DNA of 64,000 bases from assembly GCF_014204795.1 (NCBI RefSeq), contig NZ_JACHMB010000001.1, forward strand, positions 7,576,501-7,640,500. The letters are read 5' to 3'. The notes below the pieces were generated by a model, which was given only the letters and a program-made list of their open reading frames with translations, searched no databases and was not told where the DNA came from. This DNA comes from Nonomuraea jabiensis (GTDB taxonomy: Bacteria; Actinomycetota; Actinomycetes; Streptosporangiales; Streptosporangiaceae). Each line of letters opens with the position of its first letter. The first letter of the stretch is position 1. A program made the position numbers and the translations under genes. Below are positions 1 through 9,900 of the stretch, piece after piece.

Positions 1-63
1 CTCCTCTATAGTAACCTATAAAAGCCAGATACCGGTTATTCGCGTCAGATTGGCGGTGCGGCG

Positions 64-669
64 ATGAACACTCGTAGCGGTCAAGCAGCTTCCGGCTCCC
101 TGGCTGTCAAAGAGCTGTCCAAGAAGACCTGGAGCGATTTCGAGGCCGTTCTCGGGAAGAACGGCGGCGCCCGCGGGTGCTGGTGCATGCACTGGCGGCT
201 GTCCATCGCGGAGTGGACGGAAGGCAAGGGCGAGGGGAACAAGCGGGCCATGAGCCGTCTCGCCCAGCGCAAGCCGGTGCCCGGCGTCGTCGTCTACGAA
301 AGCAACACGCCGGTGGCGTGGTGCTCGCTCGGGCCGCGTTCCGAGTTTCCGAGACTCGAGCGCTCGCCCCTGCTCGCCAACATCGACGACGAGCCGGTCT
401 GCGCGATCACGTGCATCTACGTGCAGAGAAAGCATCGAGGCTCCGGCCTGCTGCCGGCCATTCTCGAAGCCGTCTGCGAGTACGCCGCCTCCGCGGGCTA
501 CACGACCGCAGAGGGCTATCCGATCGAACCCCGCGAGGGGAAACGCGCGGGCGCGGACACCGCGATGACCGGGATAGCCAGCGCCTTCCTCGCCGCAGGA
601 TTCTCCGAGGTGGCCCGCCCGCGTGACGATCGGCCGATCATGCGGCGGAAGCTCAGTCCCGCCGGATGA
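64..669 (+). CDS. GNAT-family N-acetyltransferase
   Basis: 201 aa, ATG start. The middle reads CAITCIYVQRKHRGSGLLPA, a beta-strand followed by the basic acetyl-CoA pyrophosphate loop of the GNAT fold, then a helix (ILEAVCEYAASAGY) and the final strand region ending near PIMRRKL. GNAT enzymes move an acetyl group from acetyl-CoA to an amine; the substrate here is unknown. The N-terminal part (CWCMHWRL) resembles small actinobacterial GNATs that are often annotated only at family level. It stands alone and converges with the CGNR zinc-finger gene, stops 13 bases apart. AT-rich DNA just upstream (positions 5-25) could hold its promoter. Confidence 0.8.
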   Translation: MNTRSGQAASGSLAVKELSKKTWSDFEAVLGKNGGARGCWCMHWRLSIAEWTEGKGEGNKRAMSRLAQRKPVPGVVVYESNTPVAWCSLGPRSEFPRLERSPLLANIDDEPVCAITCIYVQRKHRGSGLLPAILEAVCEYAASAGYTTAEGYPIEPREGKRAGADTAMTGIASAFLAAGFSEVARPRDDRPIMRRKLSPAG

Positions 670-681
670 CGCGAGAGGCGA

Positions 682-1287
682 TCAGTGGTGCGCCCGCCCC
701 TGACGGTGGCGGCGCGCCTTCTCGCGATTGCCGCAGATGTTCATGCTGCACCAGCGGCGGCGTCCGCCCCGCGAGGAGTCCAGGAACAGCCAGCCACATC
801 TCCCGCATGCCCTGATCCGGTCGCGCGGAAGGGTGAACAGCGCCTGGACCACCAGCAGTGACAGGGCCGCGGGAATCGCTCCCGGCGCCGTCCAGTCCAC
901 GGTGAAGCGGTCGAGCGCGGCATCGATCTGCTGGACCTGCTCGGCTCGCACGCCCGTCCCGGCCCGTTCGAGAAGCGCCCCGAACGGCTCGGCCGGCACC
1001 GCCTGGCCGTGGGCGACCGCGCTGAAGACGGCCCACGCCTGTTCGCGAACGGCCTGAACCTCCGGCACGAGGCCGCTCGCGGAGGCCTCCGTCAAGGACG
1101 GCACCTCCTCGAACAGCCCCGCGGACGCGCACCACGTCAGGACGTCCGAGGGCGTCTTCAGCAGCTCGCCGTCCTCGGCCGGGTGGGTGCGATCGAAGAC
1201 GGTGTTCGTGAGGTCCAGGACCGGGTGGCCGCCGATGAAGTGGGCGTCCTGCCAGGGCGACCGGGCCTTCGTAGCAAGAGTAACCAT
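682..1287 (-). CDS. CGNR zinc-finger (ABATE-domain) putative regulator
   Basis: 201 aa. The C-terminal 45 residues hold the CGNR zinc finger: CGRCGWLFLDSSRGGRRRWC followed by SMNICGNREKARRHR, giving four cysteines and the family-naming CGNR. The N-terminal part (HPVLDLTNT...) is the ABATE domain (stress-induced transcription regulator family). Such proteins are thought to bind DNA and are often autoregulated. The gene lies downstream of the MFS gene on the same strand, but a 54-base gap with its own promoter-like palindrome suggests separate transcription. Its start codon sits inside that palindrome, so a leaderless mRNA is likely. Confidence 0.85.
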   Translation of the reverse strand: MVTLATKARSPWQDAHFIGGHPVLDLTNTVFDRTHPAEDGELLKTPSDVLTWCASAGLFEEVPSLTEASASGLVPEVQAVREQAWAVFSAVAHGQAVPAEPFGALLERAGTGVRAEQVQQIDAALDRFTVDWTAPGAIPAALSLLVVQALFTLPRDRIRACGRCGWLFLDSSRGGRRRWCSMNICGNREKARRHRQGRAHH

Positions 1288-1310
1288 TATAACTAGTATA
1301 TATGGTTCTC
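1282..1310 (-). promoter_or_regulatory. Palindromic promoter over the start of the CGNR gene
   Basis: AT-rich island in GC-rich DNA. On the + strand it begins AACCAT and ends ATGGTT with TATA-rich arms between (1282-1307), an inverted repeat centred on ACTAGT. Read on the minus strand, TATACT lies seven bases before the ATG, the geometry of a leaderless actinobacterial promoter. No clear -35 box was seen. The symmetry suggests an operator, probably bound by the CGNR protein itself (inference). Confidence 0.5.
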
Positions 1311-1341
1311 GGCTGTGGGCCAGGGCGCACCGGGAGTCCGG

Positions 1342-2769
1342 TCACGTGATCTCGCCCTTGAAACGTCTCCGGAGAAGGACGGTCGTGATGACCGCCGCGA
1401 CCGCGAACCCGACCGAGCACCACAGAGACCAGCGCCACCCGGCGAGGACGGCCTCGGATCCACCGGTGACCCTGGCGAAGTGGGCCGCCACCGACGTCAC
1501 GACTCCGACGCCCACGGCCAGCCCCAGCTGCTGGGAGACGTTGATCAGAGCGCCGGCCGTGGCCCGCCGCCCCTCGTCGGCGCCGTTCGTGCCGGCGATG
1601 CTCGTCGTGATCAGCGCGAGGATGTGACCGAAGGCGTTCACCGAGGTGCCGATCAGGACGAGCGCGAGTCCGTAACCCTCCGGCAGGCCCACCATGATCA
1701 GGATGCCGAGCGTCTCGATGACGATCCCGGTAAGGAGCACGCGGTAGAGCCCGAAGCGCTCGACCAGCTTGCCCGCGTAGATCCCGGTGACGATCGCGAT
1801 CGCGCCCGAGACCGCGAACGTCAGGCCGGTCGTGAGCGCGCCCAGACCGAGATGCGTCTGGAGGTAGAGGGTGAGGATGAACAGCATTCCGCCGTAGGAG
1901 CAGATCAGCAGGACGTTGACCAGGTTGGCCGCGCCGATGGCGGCGGTGCGGAAGATGGAGATCGGCACGAGGGCGTTGTCCTTGCGGGACTCCACCCAGA
2001 TGAACAGGGCCACGGCGGGCACCGCGATCCCGGCGGCCAGCAGGATCGGAGCCGACACCCAGCCGTACTTCTCCCCGTCGGTGAGGGCGAACACCAGCGC
2101 GACCATGCCCGTGGTCGCCAGGGCGACCCCGAGGAGATCCAGGTGGCGGGATGCGTTCGTGTCCCGGCTCTCGTCGAGGCAGGCCCTCGCGAGCAGACCG
2201 GCGACCAGGACGATGGGTACGTTGATCAGGAAGACGGATCGCCAACCGGCGTACTCGGTGAGGACACCCCCTAGCACCATGCCGGAGACGAACCCCGCCG
2301 ACAGCGCCGAGCCGTAGATGCCGAGAGCGCGTTCGCGTTGCGCGCCTTCCGGGACGGCCGCCTGGAGCAGCCCCAGACCCGCCGGGGCGATGAACGCGGC
2401 GGCGACCCCCTGCAGGGCGCGGCCCGCGATAAGAGCCGCCGGCGACCAGGCGAGCCCCGCAAGGAGCGAAGCCAGAACGAAGCCGGCCATGCTCCAGATG
2501 AACACCCGCTTCCTCCCGAACAGATCGGCGACCCTTCCCCCGAGGAGGAGGAAGCCGCAGAAGGCGAGGGGATAGGCGGAAAGAACCCACGCGATGCCGC
2601 CCGCGGTGAACTCCATGCCCTCGCGAATGCTCGGGGCGGCGACGTTGATGATCGAATAGTCAAGGGCGACCAGGAACTGGGTGCCGCAGATGACGGTGAG
2701 CTGCCAGAACTGCCGGGAATGGAATCCGCTCTCCACCCTTCCGGTCGCGTGCGACGATGCTTCGCTCAT
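1342..2769 (-). CDS. MFS drug-export transporter (DHA2-like)
   Basis: 475 aa integral membrane protein with about 12-14 hydrophobic segments. The N-terminal part reads FLVALDYSIINVAAPSI, the first-helix signature of DHA2 proton-drug antiporters, followed by the loop motif GGRVADLFGRKRVF. The ATG at 2769 is chosen because it overlaps the aspartate kinase stop (ATGA) and starts at MSEASSH; the open frame runs much further upstream only as an overlap with the kinase. As the last gene of the leftward NRPS operon, its likely job is export of, or self-resistance to, the cluster product. Confidence 0.88.
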   Translation of the reverse strand: MSEASSHATGRVESGFHSRQFWQLTVICGTQFLVALDYSIINVAAPSIREGMEFTAGGIAWVLSAYPLAFCGFLLLGGRVADLFGRKRVFIWSMAGFVLASLLAGLAWSPAALIAGRALQGVAAAFIAPAGLGLLQAAVPEGAQRERALGIYGSALSAGFVSGMVLGGVLTEYAGWRSVFLINVPIVLVAGLLARACLDESRDTNASRHLDLLGVALATTGMVALVFALTDGEKYGWVSAPILLAAGIAVPAVALFIWVESRKDNALVPISIFRTAAIGAANLVNVLLICSYGGMLFILTLYLQTHLGLGALTTGLTFAVSGAIAIVTGIYAGKLVERFGLYRVLLTGIVIETLGILIMVGLPEGYGLALVLIGTSVNAFGHILALITTSIAGTNGADEGRRATAGALINVSQQLGLAVGVGVVTSVAAHFARVTGGSEAVLAGWRWSLWCSVGFAVAAVITTVLLRRRFKGEIT

Positions 2770-3998
2770 TTCACATCCCTTTCGCAGGGGGTCGGGTCGA
2801 GGAACATCCGGTGAAGGCGCGTCACCGCGTCGAGCACGTCGTGCTCGGCGCAGGTGATGGAGATCCGCCGGGCATGGACGGTCACGTCCCGTACGGCGAC
2901 GCCCTGGGCCTTGAGCGTGTCCAGGAGGAGCCGCACCCGGGGATGGCGGGCCCGGAACCCGCGACCCACCAGCGACACCTTCCCCATGGGCCCGGACCAG
3001 TGGCACTTGGTGAACGCGCCGGCCGCCCGCAGGTCGGCGAGCACCCCGTCCACCTGGTCCCGGTCGGCGGCGTTCACGACGAACCGCAGCGAACAGGGGC
3101 TGCCGGCGGTCGGGCGGCCGAGCATGTCCACGTGCAGCAGCGGATCGGCCAGCGCCGCGGCGACCGCGGTCAGGGCCGTGGGGCCGACTCCGTCGAGCCG
3201 GCAGCGGAGCTGACCGGTCCGGTGGGCGACGCCGACGGCGGTGAACCGCTCGCCGTCGGGCGGGGCGGCCGAGCGGAGGCCGGTCACCCAGGTGCCGGCC
3301 GTCTCGGTCGTGCTGGATCGGACGTGAACGGGAACGCGATGGGTGCTGGCGTACTCCACGCTGGAATGGGCGAGCACCGTGGCGCCGCCGGCGGCCAGCT
3401 CGGCCATGTCCTCGTAGGAGAGCTGGTCCAGCTTGCGGGCTTCGGCGATGAGTCGCGGATCGGCGGTGAACACGCCCTCGACGTCGGTGAATATCTCGCA
3501 CGCCTCGGCCCGCAGCGCCGCGGCCAGGGCCACGGCGGTGGTGTCGGAGCCGCCCCGGCTCAGCGTGGTGAGCTCGCCGCTGTCCGCGGCGATGCCCTGG
3601 AAGCCGGTCACCACGGGGACCTGGCCGGTCGCGACGCATTCGCGGATCCGCGCCGGGTCGACGCTGACGATACGTGCGCAACCATGCACTCCGTCGGTGA
3701 TGATGCCGCCGTCGCGGGCGCTGAACGAGCGGGCGGGCACGCCCAGTTCGTTCAGCGCCAGCGCGAGTGCGGCGGCGGAGGCCTGCTCACCCGTACTGAG
3801 CAGGAGGTCCAGTTCCCGGGCGTGTGGCGTCGCCGTGAGACTACGTGCCAGGTCGAGCATGGTGTCGGTGGCACTGCCCATCGCGGACACCACGGCGACC
3901 ACGGATCCGTCCGCGGCGGCTATGCGCTTCGCCGCATGACTGATCTTGCTCACGTCACCCAGTGATGTTCCGCCGTACTTCTGTATCACCAGGTTCAT
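2766..3998 (-). CDS. Aspartate kinase inside the NRPS operon
   Basis: 410 aa. It starts MNLVIQKYGGTSLGD, the aspartokinase ATP/aspartate motif (KYGGTS), and contains FTDVEGVFTADPR and LSRGGSDTTAVALA. The C-terminal third looks like two ACT domains, so it may respond to lysine or threonine, although biosynthetic-cluster copies are often insensitive. It makes 4-phospho-aspartate from aspartate and ATP, the first step to aspartate semialdehyde, homoserine, threonine, lysine or diaminobutyrate. No semialdehyde dehydrogenase is nearby. A dedicated copy in an NRPS operon suggests that the peptide contains an aspartate-family residue (inference). It follows the second acyl-CoA dehydrogenase by 57 bases and has an AGGAG site. 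Confidence 0.88.
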   Translation of the reverse strand: MNLVIQKYGGTSLGDVSKISHAAKRIAAADGSVVAVVSAMGSATDTMLDLARSLTATPHARELDLLLSTGEQASAAALALALNELGVPARSFSARDGGIITDGVHGCARIVSVDPARIRECVATGQVPVVTGFQGIAADSGELTTLSRGGSDTTAVALAAALRAEACEIFTDVEGVFTADPRLIAEARKLDQLSYEDMAELAAGGATVLAHSSVEYASTHRVPVHVRSSTTETAGTWVTGLRSAAPPDGERFTAVGVAHRTGQLRCRLDGVGPTALTAVAAALADPLLHVDMLGRPTAGSPCSLRFVVNAADRDQVDGVLADLRAAGAFTKCHWSGPMGKVSLVGRGFRARHPRVRLLLDTLKAQGVAVRDVTVHARRISITCAEHDVLDAVTRLHRMFLDPTPCERDVK

Positions 3999-4055
3999 CG
4001 GTCTACTCCTGCGCCACGTCGTCTTCCGGCTTCCCGGCCGCCGCGGCCCCCGCCA

Positions 4056-5006
4056 TCACGTCCCCCAGCTTTCGCGGCGCAGCTGGGACGGCGTGCCGAG
4101 CCGCACCGATTCGGCCGCCGCCCGCCTGTAGTACAACTGCGCGTCGTTGTCGGACCGCATGCCGGCGGCACCGTGGACCTGCATGGTCCGCGTCGTGACG
4201 GTGCGGGCCAGGTCCGACGCCGCCGCGAGGTTGGCCGCCGCGTGCGCGGCCGCGTCGCGGTCGTGCACCAGCAGGCGCGTCGCGTCGATGTGCATCGACA
4301 GCTCGCTGAGCCGGAACGCCAGCCCCTGGAACTTGCCGATGGGCTGGCCGAACTGGCGGCGCGTCTTGGCGTAGTCGACGGCGTGATCGAGCGCCGCCTG
4401 GGCCAGGCCCACCAGGTACGCCGCCTGGCGCACCCGCGCGTTGGCCAGCGCCGCCTGCCACTCGGCGGAGGAGCCGGCCCAGGCGGTCACGGGCGTGCCC
4501 GCGAACTCGACCGCGTACGCCTCGCCGCGGCTCGTCTCCTCGTACCGCCGCATCGTGATGGACGGATGGCCGGCACGTACGAGTGCCAGGCGCAGTCCGG
4601 CGGTGTCGTCGACGCCGCCCACGAGGAAGTGGTCCACTTCCGCCGCGAACCCGACGAAGGCCCGCCGCGCGGAGATCGCCCCGTCCTGTTCGGACCAGGG
4701 CTCGTCCGCGACCGCCAGCGCCACCGGCGCCTGGCCGAGGTCGTGGTCCCGCAGCAGCTCCCGGGCGGTGAGGGTGTCGAGCAGCGGCCCCTGATACAGC
4801 ACGGACCCGAGCAGCTCGGCCAGCCGTACGGTGTCGGAGGCGTGGAGCGCGCCGAGCCCGGCCAGCCCCTCCCACACCATCGCGCGGATCTCGCGACCGT
4901 CGTCGTCTCCGCCCTCGGCGCGCGGCCGATCGGCCATCCGCCGCACGATCGGCGCCAGATCCTCGTCGAAGAAGTCGGCGATCGCCGTGGTCTCCGTTGC
5001 GGTCAT
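4056..5006 (-). CDS. Acyl-CoA dehydrogenase-like protein, short partner subunit
   Basis: 316 aa, shorter than a standard 380-residue acyl-CoA dehydrogenase. The C-terminal helical domain is clear: YAKTRRQFGQPIGKFQGLAF and QVHGAAGMRSDNDAQLYYRR. The N-terminal and middle domains are reduced and diverged. The start at 5006 overlaps the stop of the upstream dehydrogenase by four bases (ATGA). A full-length and a short dehydrogenase in tandem is typical of heteromeric alpha2beta2 acyl-CoA dehydrogenases, where the short chain completes the FAD or substrate site. In an NRPS operon the pair more likely desaturates an acyl or aminoacyl thioester (inference). Confidence 0.82.
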   Translation of the reverse strand: MTATETTAIADFFDEDLAPIVRRMADRPRAEGGDDDGREIRAMVWEGLAGLGALHASDTVRLAELLGSVLYQGPLLDTLTARELLRDHDLGQAPVALAVADEPWSEQDGAISARRAFVGFAAEVDHFLVGGVDDTAGLRLALVRAGHPSITMRRYEETSRGEAYAVEFAGTPVTAWAGSSAEWQAALANARVRQAAYLVGLAQAALDHAVDYAKTRRQFGQPIGKFQGLAFRLSELSMHIDATRLLVHDRDAAAHAAANLAAASDLARTVTTRTMQVHGAAGMRSDNDAQLYYRRAAAESVRLGTPSQLRRESWGT

Positions 5007-6139
5007 GACGGCAACCCCAATTTCGATGTGGCGACAAAGAAGAGCATGATCTCCGAAGAACCCTGGGCGAGCGTGAGCCCCGGGGCCTCCCGGAGCGCGG
5101 CGTCGAAGACGCCCTCGGCGATCGCCTCGGGATCGCGTGCGTCCAGCAGCGCCTGCGGCCCGAGCAGCTCGACCGCCGCCACCGACACTTCCTTGGCCGT
5201 CTCCGACGTGTACCACTTGGCGGTCGCCGAGTGCACCTCGTCGGGCCGCCCCTCGTGCAGGTTGGCCACGCACCGCCAGGCCAGCAGCCGCGCCGCGCGC
5301 ACCCGCGTCTCCAGCTGCACCAGCCGCTGCTCGCACCCGGGCGGCGCGTGCTCGCGCAGGGCGGCCAGCGTGCGCTCCGCCTTGGCGGAGTGGTCCAGCC
5401 CGGTGCGTTCCAGGGGGAGCACCTTGCCCAGCACCTGCCACCCGTCGTCGACCTCGCCGAGCACGTCCTCGCGCCCGACCCGGATCCCGTCCAGCGTCAC
5501 CAGGTCGAAGCGCTCCTCGGACAGGTTCCACACCGGCTCGATGACCACGCCCATGCTCTGCAGCGGCACCAGGAACAGCGTGATCCCGAAGAAGTTCACC
5601 GGGCCGGTCGACGTGCGGGCCGCGCACAGCGCGAAATCACTGTGCTGCGCCTTCATGTTGTAGATCTTCCGGCCGTACAGGCGCCAGCCGTCGCCGTCCG
5701 GCTCGGCGCGCGTGGTCAGCGACGCCAGGTCGGATCCGACATCCGGCTCGCTGAACAGCACGTTGGCCGTGATCTCGCCGCGCGCCAGGCGCGGCAGGAA
5801 GCGGTCCTTCTGCTCCTGCGTGCCGAACAGGTGGATGGCCATCCCGACGATGTCGATGCCCAGGGAGTGCACGTTCTCGGGCACGCCGTGGCGGATCATC
5901 TCCTCGGTCAGGATCGCCTTCTCCACGATCGTGGCGTCTGCTCCGCCGTACCGCTCGGGCCAGTTGACCGCGAGCCAGCCGAGCTTGCCCAGCCGCTGGT
6001 GCACCTCGAGCAGCCCGCTCTCCTGCCCGTACGGCATCCGCCGGGTCTGTGCGATCTCCGCGCGCACCGCGTCCTCGCACAGCAGCTTGCAGACCTCTTT
6101 CCGGAAGCCGTCCTGTTCCGGCGTGAAGGCCGGCATCAT
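5003..6139 (-). CDS. Acyl-CoA dehydrogenase, full-length subunit
   Basis: 378 aa, normal family length. Visible are the N-terminal helical domain (LGWLAVNWPERYGGADA), the FAD/substrate region NVLFSEPDVGSDLASLTTRA, the beta-domain (GWRLYGRKIYNMKAQHSDFA) and the C-terminal AQGSSEIMLFFVA segment. These flavoenzymes oxidise an alpha-beta carbon bond of a thioester. It starts four bases inside the thioesterase gene end (6136-6139) and overlaps the next dehydrogenase by four bases, so the three are translationally coupled. Likely role: tailoring a carrier-protein- or CoA-bound building block with the short partner. Confidence 0.88.
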   Translation of the reverse strand: MMPAFTPEQDGFRKEVCKLLCEDAVRAEIAQTRRMPYGQESGLLEVHQRLGKLGWLAVNWPERYGGADATIVEKAILTEEMIRHGVPENVHSLGIDIVGMAIHLFGTQEQKDRFLPRLARGEITANVLFSEPDVGSDLASLTTRAEPDGDGWRLYGRKIYNMKAQHSDFALCAARTSTGPVNFFGITLFLVPLQSMGVVIEPVWNLSEERFDLVTLDGIRVGREDVLGEVDDGWQVLGKVLPLERTGLDHSAKAERTLAALREHAPPGCEQRLVQLETRVRAARLLAWRCVANLHEGRPDEVHSATAKWYTSETAKEVSVAAVELLGPQALLDARDPEAIAEGVFDAALREAPGLTLAQGSSEIMLFFVATSKLGLPS

Positions 6140-6957
6140 CGGACACTCACCTCGCTCAGTCTGTCGCGCATGGTTTCCGCCAGCGCTTCGACGTGTGGGG
6201 ATTGGAGCATGGTGTAGTGGTCGCCCCGCACCACCTGGATGTCATCGGCGTAGGCCCGCCACCGGTCGAGCTTTCCGGGCTCCGAGCCCTCGGCGTGCAG
6301 CAGCACCACCCGGCTGTCCACGCGCGACGGGCGGAACGCCAGCAGCGCGCGCACGTTCGCGGCGAACACCGGGAATCGCTCGGCCAGCTCGGCCTGGCCC
6401 GGCTCGGCGCCCATCGCCGCGACGTCGGCGGCGAACCACGCGCTCAGCTCGTCATCGCCGGGACGGGACGGACTGCCGTCCGGGATGGCGGTGTCGAGGA
6501 CGAACGTCAACGCGACGTCGCCGTCCTGGCGCGCCATTTCGAGCGCCACCGCCCCGCCGACCGACCAGCCGCCCACGTGCAGCGGCCCGTCGGGCTGGAC
6601 CTCGCGGACCGCGGCCAGATAGGTGGCCGCGAGGGCGGCCAGCGGCCGTTCCCCGATGGTGCCGCCGTGCAGGCCCGGATCCTCCAGCGCGTAGACGGGC
6701 CGGTCGTCGCCCAGCAGCGCGGCCAGCGCGGCGTAGGGCGCCACCGATCCGCCCGCCGCGTGCACGAGGAACAGCGGTGGCTTCGTGCCCGCGGGGCTGA
6801 GCGGCACCAGCGGAGACACCGTCCGCTGGTCCCGTCCCTCCGGCGGCGCGGAAGCGACGCTCTGCCGTGCCAGGGCCTCCTCCCGTTTGTGCCGCAAGCG
6901 GAGCTGCAGCAGCGCGCGTTGTTTCTCCTCCAACGTGGAGGGAGGCGAACCGGCCAT
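6136..6957 (-). CDS. Stand-alone thioesterase of the NRPS cluster
   Basis: 273 aa alpha/beta hydrolase. PPLFLVHAAGGSVAPYAAL opens the domain, the nucleophile elbow is GGWSVGG (Ser132), and a late GDHYTM supplies the likely catalytic His. This is the NRPS/PKS thioesterase type that hydrolyses or cyclises a carrier-bound product or edits misloaded carriers. The first 30 residues (STLEEKQRALLQLRLRHKRE) form a charged helix like those used for docking, so it may act as a split-off terminal TE. Start at 6957 is fixed by the TGATG overlap with the C-A-PCP gene. The much longer open frame upstream is only an antisense-phase shadow of that gene. Confidence 0.88.
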   Translation of the reverse strand: MAGSPPSTLEEKQRALLQLRLRHKREEALARQSVASAPPEGRDQRTVSPLVPLSPAGTKPPLFLVHAAGGSVAPYAALAALLGDDRPVYALEDPGLHGGTIGERPLAALAATYLAAVREVQPDGPLHVGGWSVGGAVALEMARQDGDVALTFVLDTAIPDGSPSRPGDDELSAWFAADVAAMGAEPGQAELAERFPVFAANVRALLAFRPSRVDSRVVLLHAEGSEPGKLDRWRAYADDIQVVRGDHYTMLQSPHVEALAETMRDRLSEVSVR

Positions 6958-9900
6958 CAGCCCGACTCCTTCAGCAGCCGGTCCAGCTCGTCCTCGGGCA
7001 GGTCGGCGACCTGGGCCTCCAGCTGCGCCACCTCGTCCTCGCCCAGCAGGGCGCGCTGCGCCTCGTCGATCTGGGCGGCGAACTGGCTGAGCAGCGGGTA
7101 GCTGAACAGTCGCCGCGGGTCGAGCGTCACCTGGAAGGTGTCGCGCACCCTCGAGATCATCTGTGTGACCTGCAGGGAGTTGCCGCCGAGGACGAAGAAG
7201 TTGTCCTGCGCGCCGATGCGGCCGGCGTCGAGGCTCAGCAGGCCCTGCCAGATCTCGGCCAGCCGGCGCTGCGTCTCGGTGGTCAGCTCGACCTGTCCCG
7301 CGTCGCCGTCGGGGCGAGGATCGGGCAGCCGCGCGTGGTCCACCTTTCCGGTCGAGGTCAGCGGGAGCTGCTCCAGCTGTACGTAATCGGTGGGCACCAT
7401 GTGCAGGGGCAGCCGCCCGGCCAGGTGCTCGCGCAGCGCGTCCGGCTCGAACTCGCCGACCACGTAGGCGGCCAGCCAGGCCGAGCTCGTGCCCTGGTCG
7501 CGCACGGTCACGACGCACTGCTGCACGCCGTCGAAGCTCTCGATGGCGTGCTCGATCTCGCCGAGCTCCACGCGCAGCCCGCGCAGCTTCACCTGGCGGT
7601 CGACCCGGCCCAGGAACTCCAGATTGCCGTCGGCGTTCCAGCGGACCAGGTCGCCGGTGGCGTACATGCGCTCGCCCGGGGTGGCGGCGAACGGGTCGGG
7701 CAGGAACTTCTCGGCGGTCTGGTCGGGCCGGCCGAGGTAGCCGATGGCCAGACCGGCGCCCGCCATGTAGAGCTCCCCGGGAACGCCGACCGGCACGGGC
7801 CGCAGTCCCTTGTCCAGGACGTAGGCCCGCTGGTTGGCCATCGCCCGGCCGATCGGCGGCGGACCGTCCAGCGGCTCCGGCGGGCACAGGTAGTCCACAC
7901 ACGTCACCGTGACCTCGGTCGGCCCGTATCCGTTGTGGAACTCGCGCCCCGGCTTGCGCCACCGGTTGACCAGATCGGGGCCGAACGGCTCCATGCCGAT
8001 GAAGCACACCCTCAGATCGTCCAGTTCGGACGGATCGAGCAGCCCCAGCACCGCGGGCGGGATGTCCACCATCGTCACGCGCTCGCGGGCCAGCAGCCGC
8101 TGCAGCGCTTCGGGGTCGAGCAGTTCGGAGCGCGGCGCGCCCACGATGGTCCCGCCGGCGGTCAGCGTCGAGAACACGTCCGACACGCTCACGTCGAAGG
8201 CGGGGTTGGAGAACTGCAGGATCCGGTCGTCCGGCGTCACCGAGAACATCTGCTGGAAGGTGGTGCAGAAGTTCACCACCGCCCGGTGGGGGACCATGAC
8301 GCCCTTGGGGGTGCCGGTCGAGCCGGAGGTGTAGATGACGTAGGCCGTGTCCTCCTGCGCGACGTGCACCGAAGGCGGCGAAGCGGGCCACCCGTCGAGC
8401 GCGGCCGTGTCCAGCAGGATCCGCTCCACGTCCGCGGGCACGCGGTCGGCGAGATCGGACGTCGTCACCACGGCAGCCACGTCGGCGTCGCCGAGCTGGT
8501 AGGCCAGCCGCTCCGGCGGATACTGCGGGTCGAGCGGCAGCCACGCGCCGCCCGCCTTGAGCACGGCGAGTTCGGCGGCCGGCAGATCGAAGCCGCGTTC
8601 GAGCAGTACCCCGACCACGCGTCCGGGCGCCACCTTGAACTCCTCGACGAGCGCGTGCGCCAGCCGGCTGGACCGCTCGTCCAGCTGCGCGTAGGTCAGG
8701 TCCTGCTCCGCGAAGCGCATCGCGACCGCGTCGGGCGCCTCGGCCACGCGCGCCGCGAACAGCTCGTGCAGCAGGCGTCCGTCGGGCTCGCCGGGAGCGG
8801 GATTCCACTCGGTGAGTACGCGCAGATATTCGCTGTCGGGCATGATGTCCAGCGCGTCCACCCGGGCGTCCGGCCTGGACAGCGCGTCGGCCATGACCGT
8901 GGCGAAGTGTTCGACCAGCCGCTCGATGCGCTCGTGGTCGAACAGCTCGGAGGAGTACTCGATCCACACGCCCAGGCCGCCGTCCGGCAGGTCATTGATC
9001 TGGAACGTGATGTCGAACCGGGTCGTCTCCGGCTGCGGGGTCAGCATCTCGACCTCTACGCCGGGCAGGCGCCAGCGCGCGATCATCGGCTCGGGCAGCA
9101 GCGTGAACAGGTGCGCGACCAGCGGATTGCGCCCCGGCAGCCGCTCCGGTTTGAGCTCCTCCACCAGGCGGCCGAACGGCACGTCCTGATGGGCCATCGC
9201 CTCGAGGATGTTGTCGTTGGCGGCGTGCACCAGGTCGCGGAACACGGGGTTGCCCTCGAGATTGCCGCGGACCACCACCGTGTTGGCGAAGAACCCCATC
9301 ATGGGTTCGATCTCCGAGCGCGTCCGCCCGGAAAGGACCGAGCCGAGCGCGATGTCCTGCTGGCCGGTGTAGCGGTTCACCAGGATCTGGTATCCGGCCA
9401 TCGTCAGGGCAAGCAGGGAGACGCCCTCGGCCTTGGCCAGATCGCGGATCCCGCGTGCGAGGTCGTCGGGCAGGCGGGTCTCGTAGATACGGCCGGCGCC
9501 GGTGGGTGCCGACGGGCGCTGCCGGTCGGTACGCCACTCCAGCGGCTCCATCCCGTCCGCCACGGAGTGCCAGTACTCGATCTGCTTGGCCGGCTCCTCG
9601 CTGAGCAGCCAGAGCCGCTGCCACGCCGCGAAGTCGGCAGGCTGGAGGGTCAGCTCGGGGAACTCCGCGCCCTCCGGATCCGCGTAGCGGGCCGTCAGCT
9701 CCTCGGCGAACTGGCGCGAGGACCATCCGTCGATGACGATGTGATGCCAGACGATGGACAGCACGTGGTCCTCGGGGCCCAGGCGCAGCAGGGCGAACCG
9801 GTACGGCGGCTTGTTGCGCAGGTCGAACTCCTCGCGCGCCTGCCCGTCGATCCAGTCCTGGATGGACTCCTCGGTCCCGTCGGTCACCGGCAGGTCCCAC

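Noticed and set aside
2766..3681. Longer MFS start inside the aspartate kinase
   Set aside because: The extra sequence is an out-of-phase reading of the kinase gene; the ATGA overlap gives the natural start.
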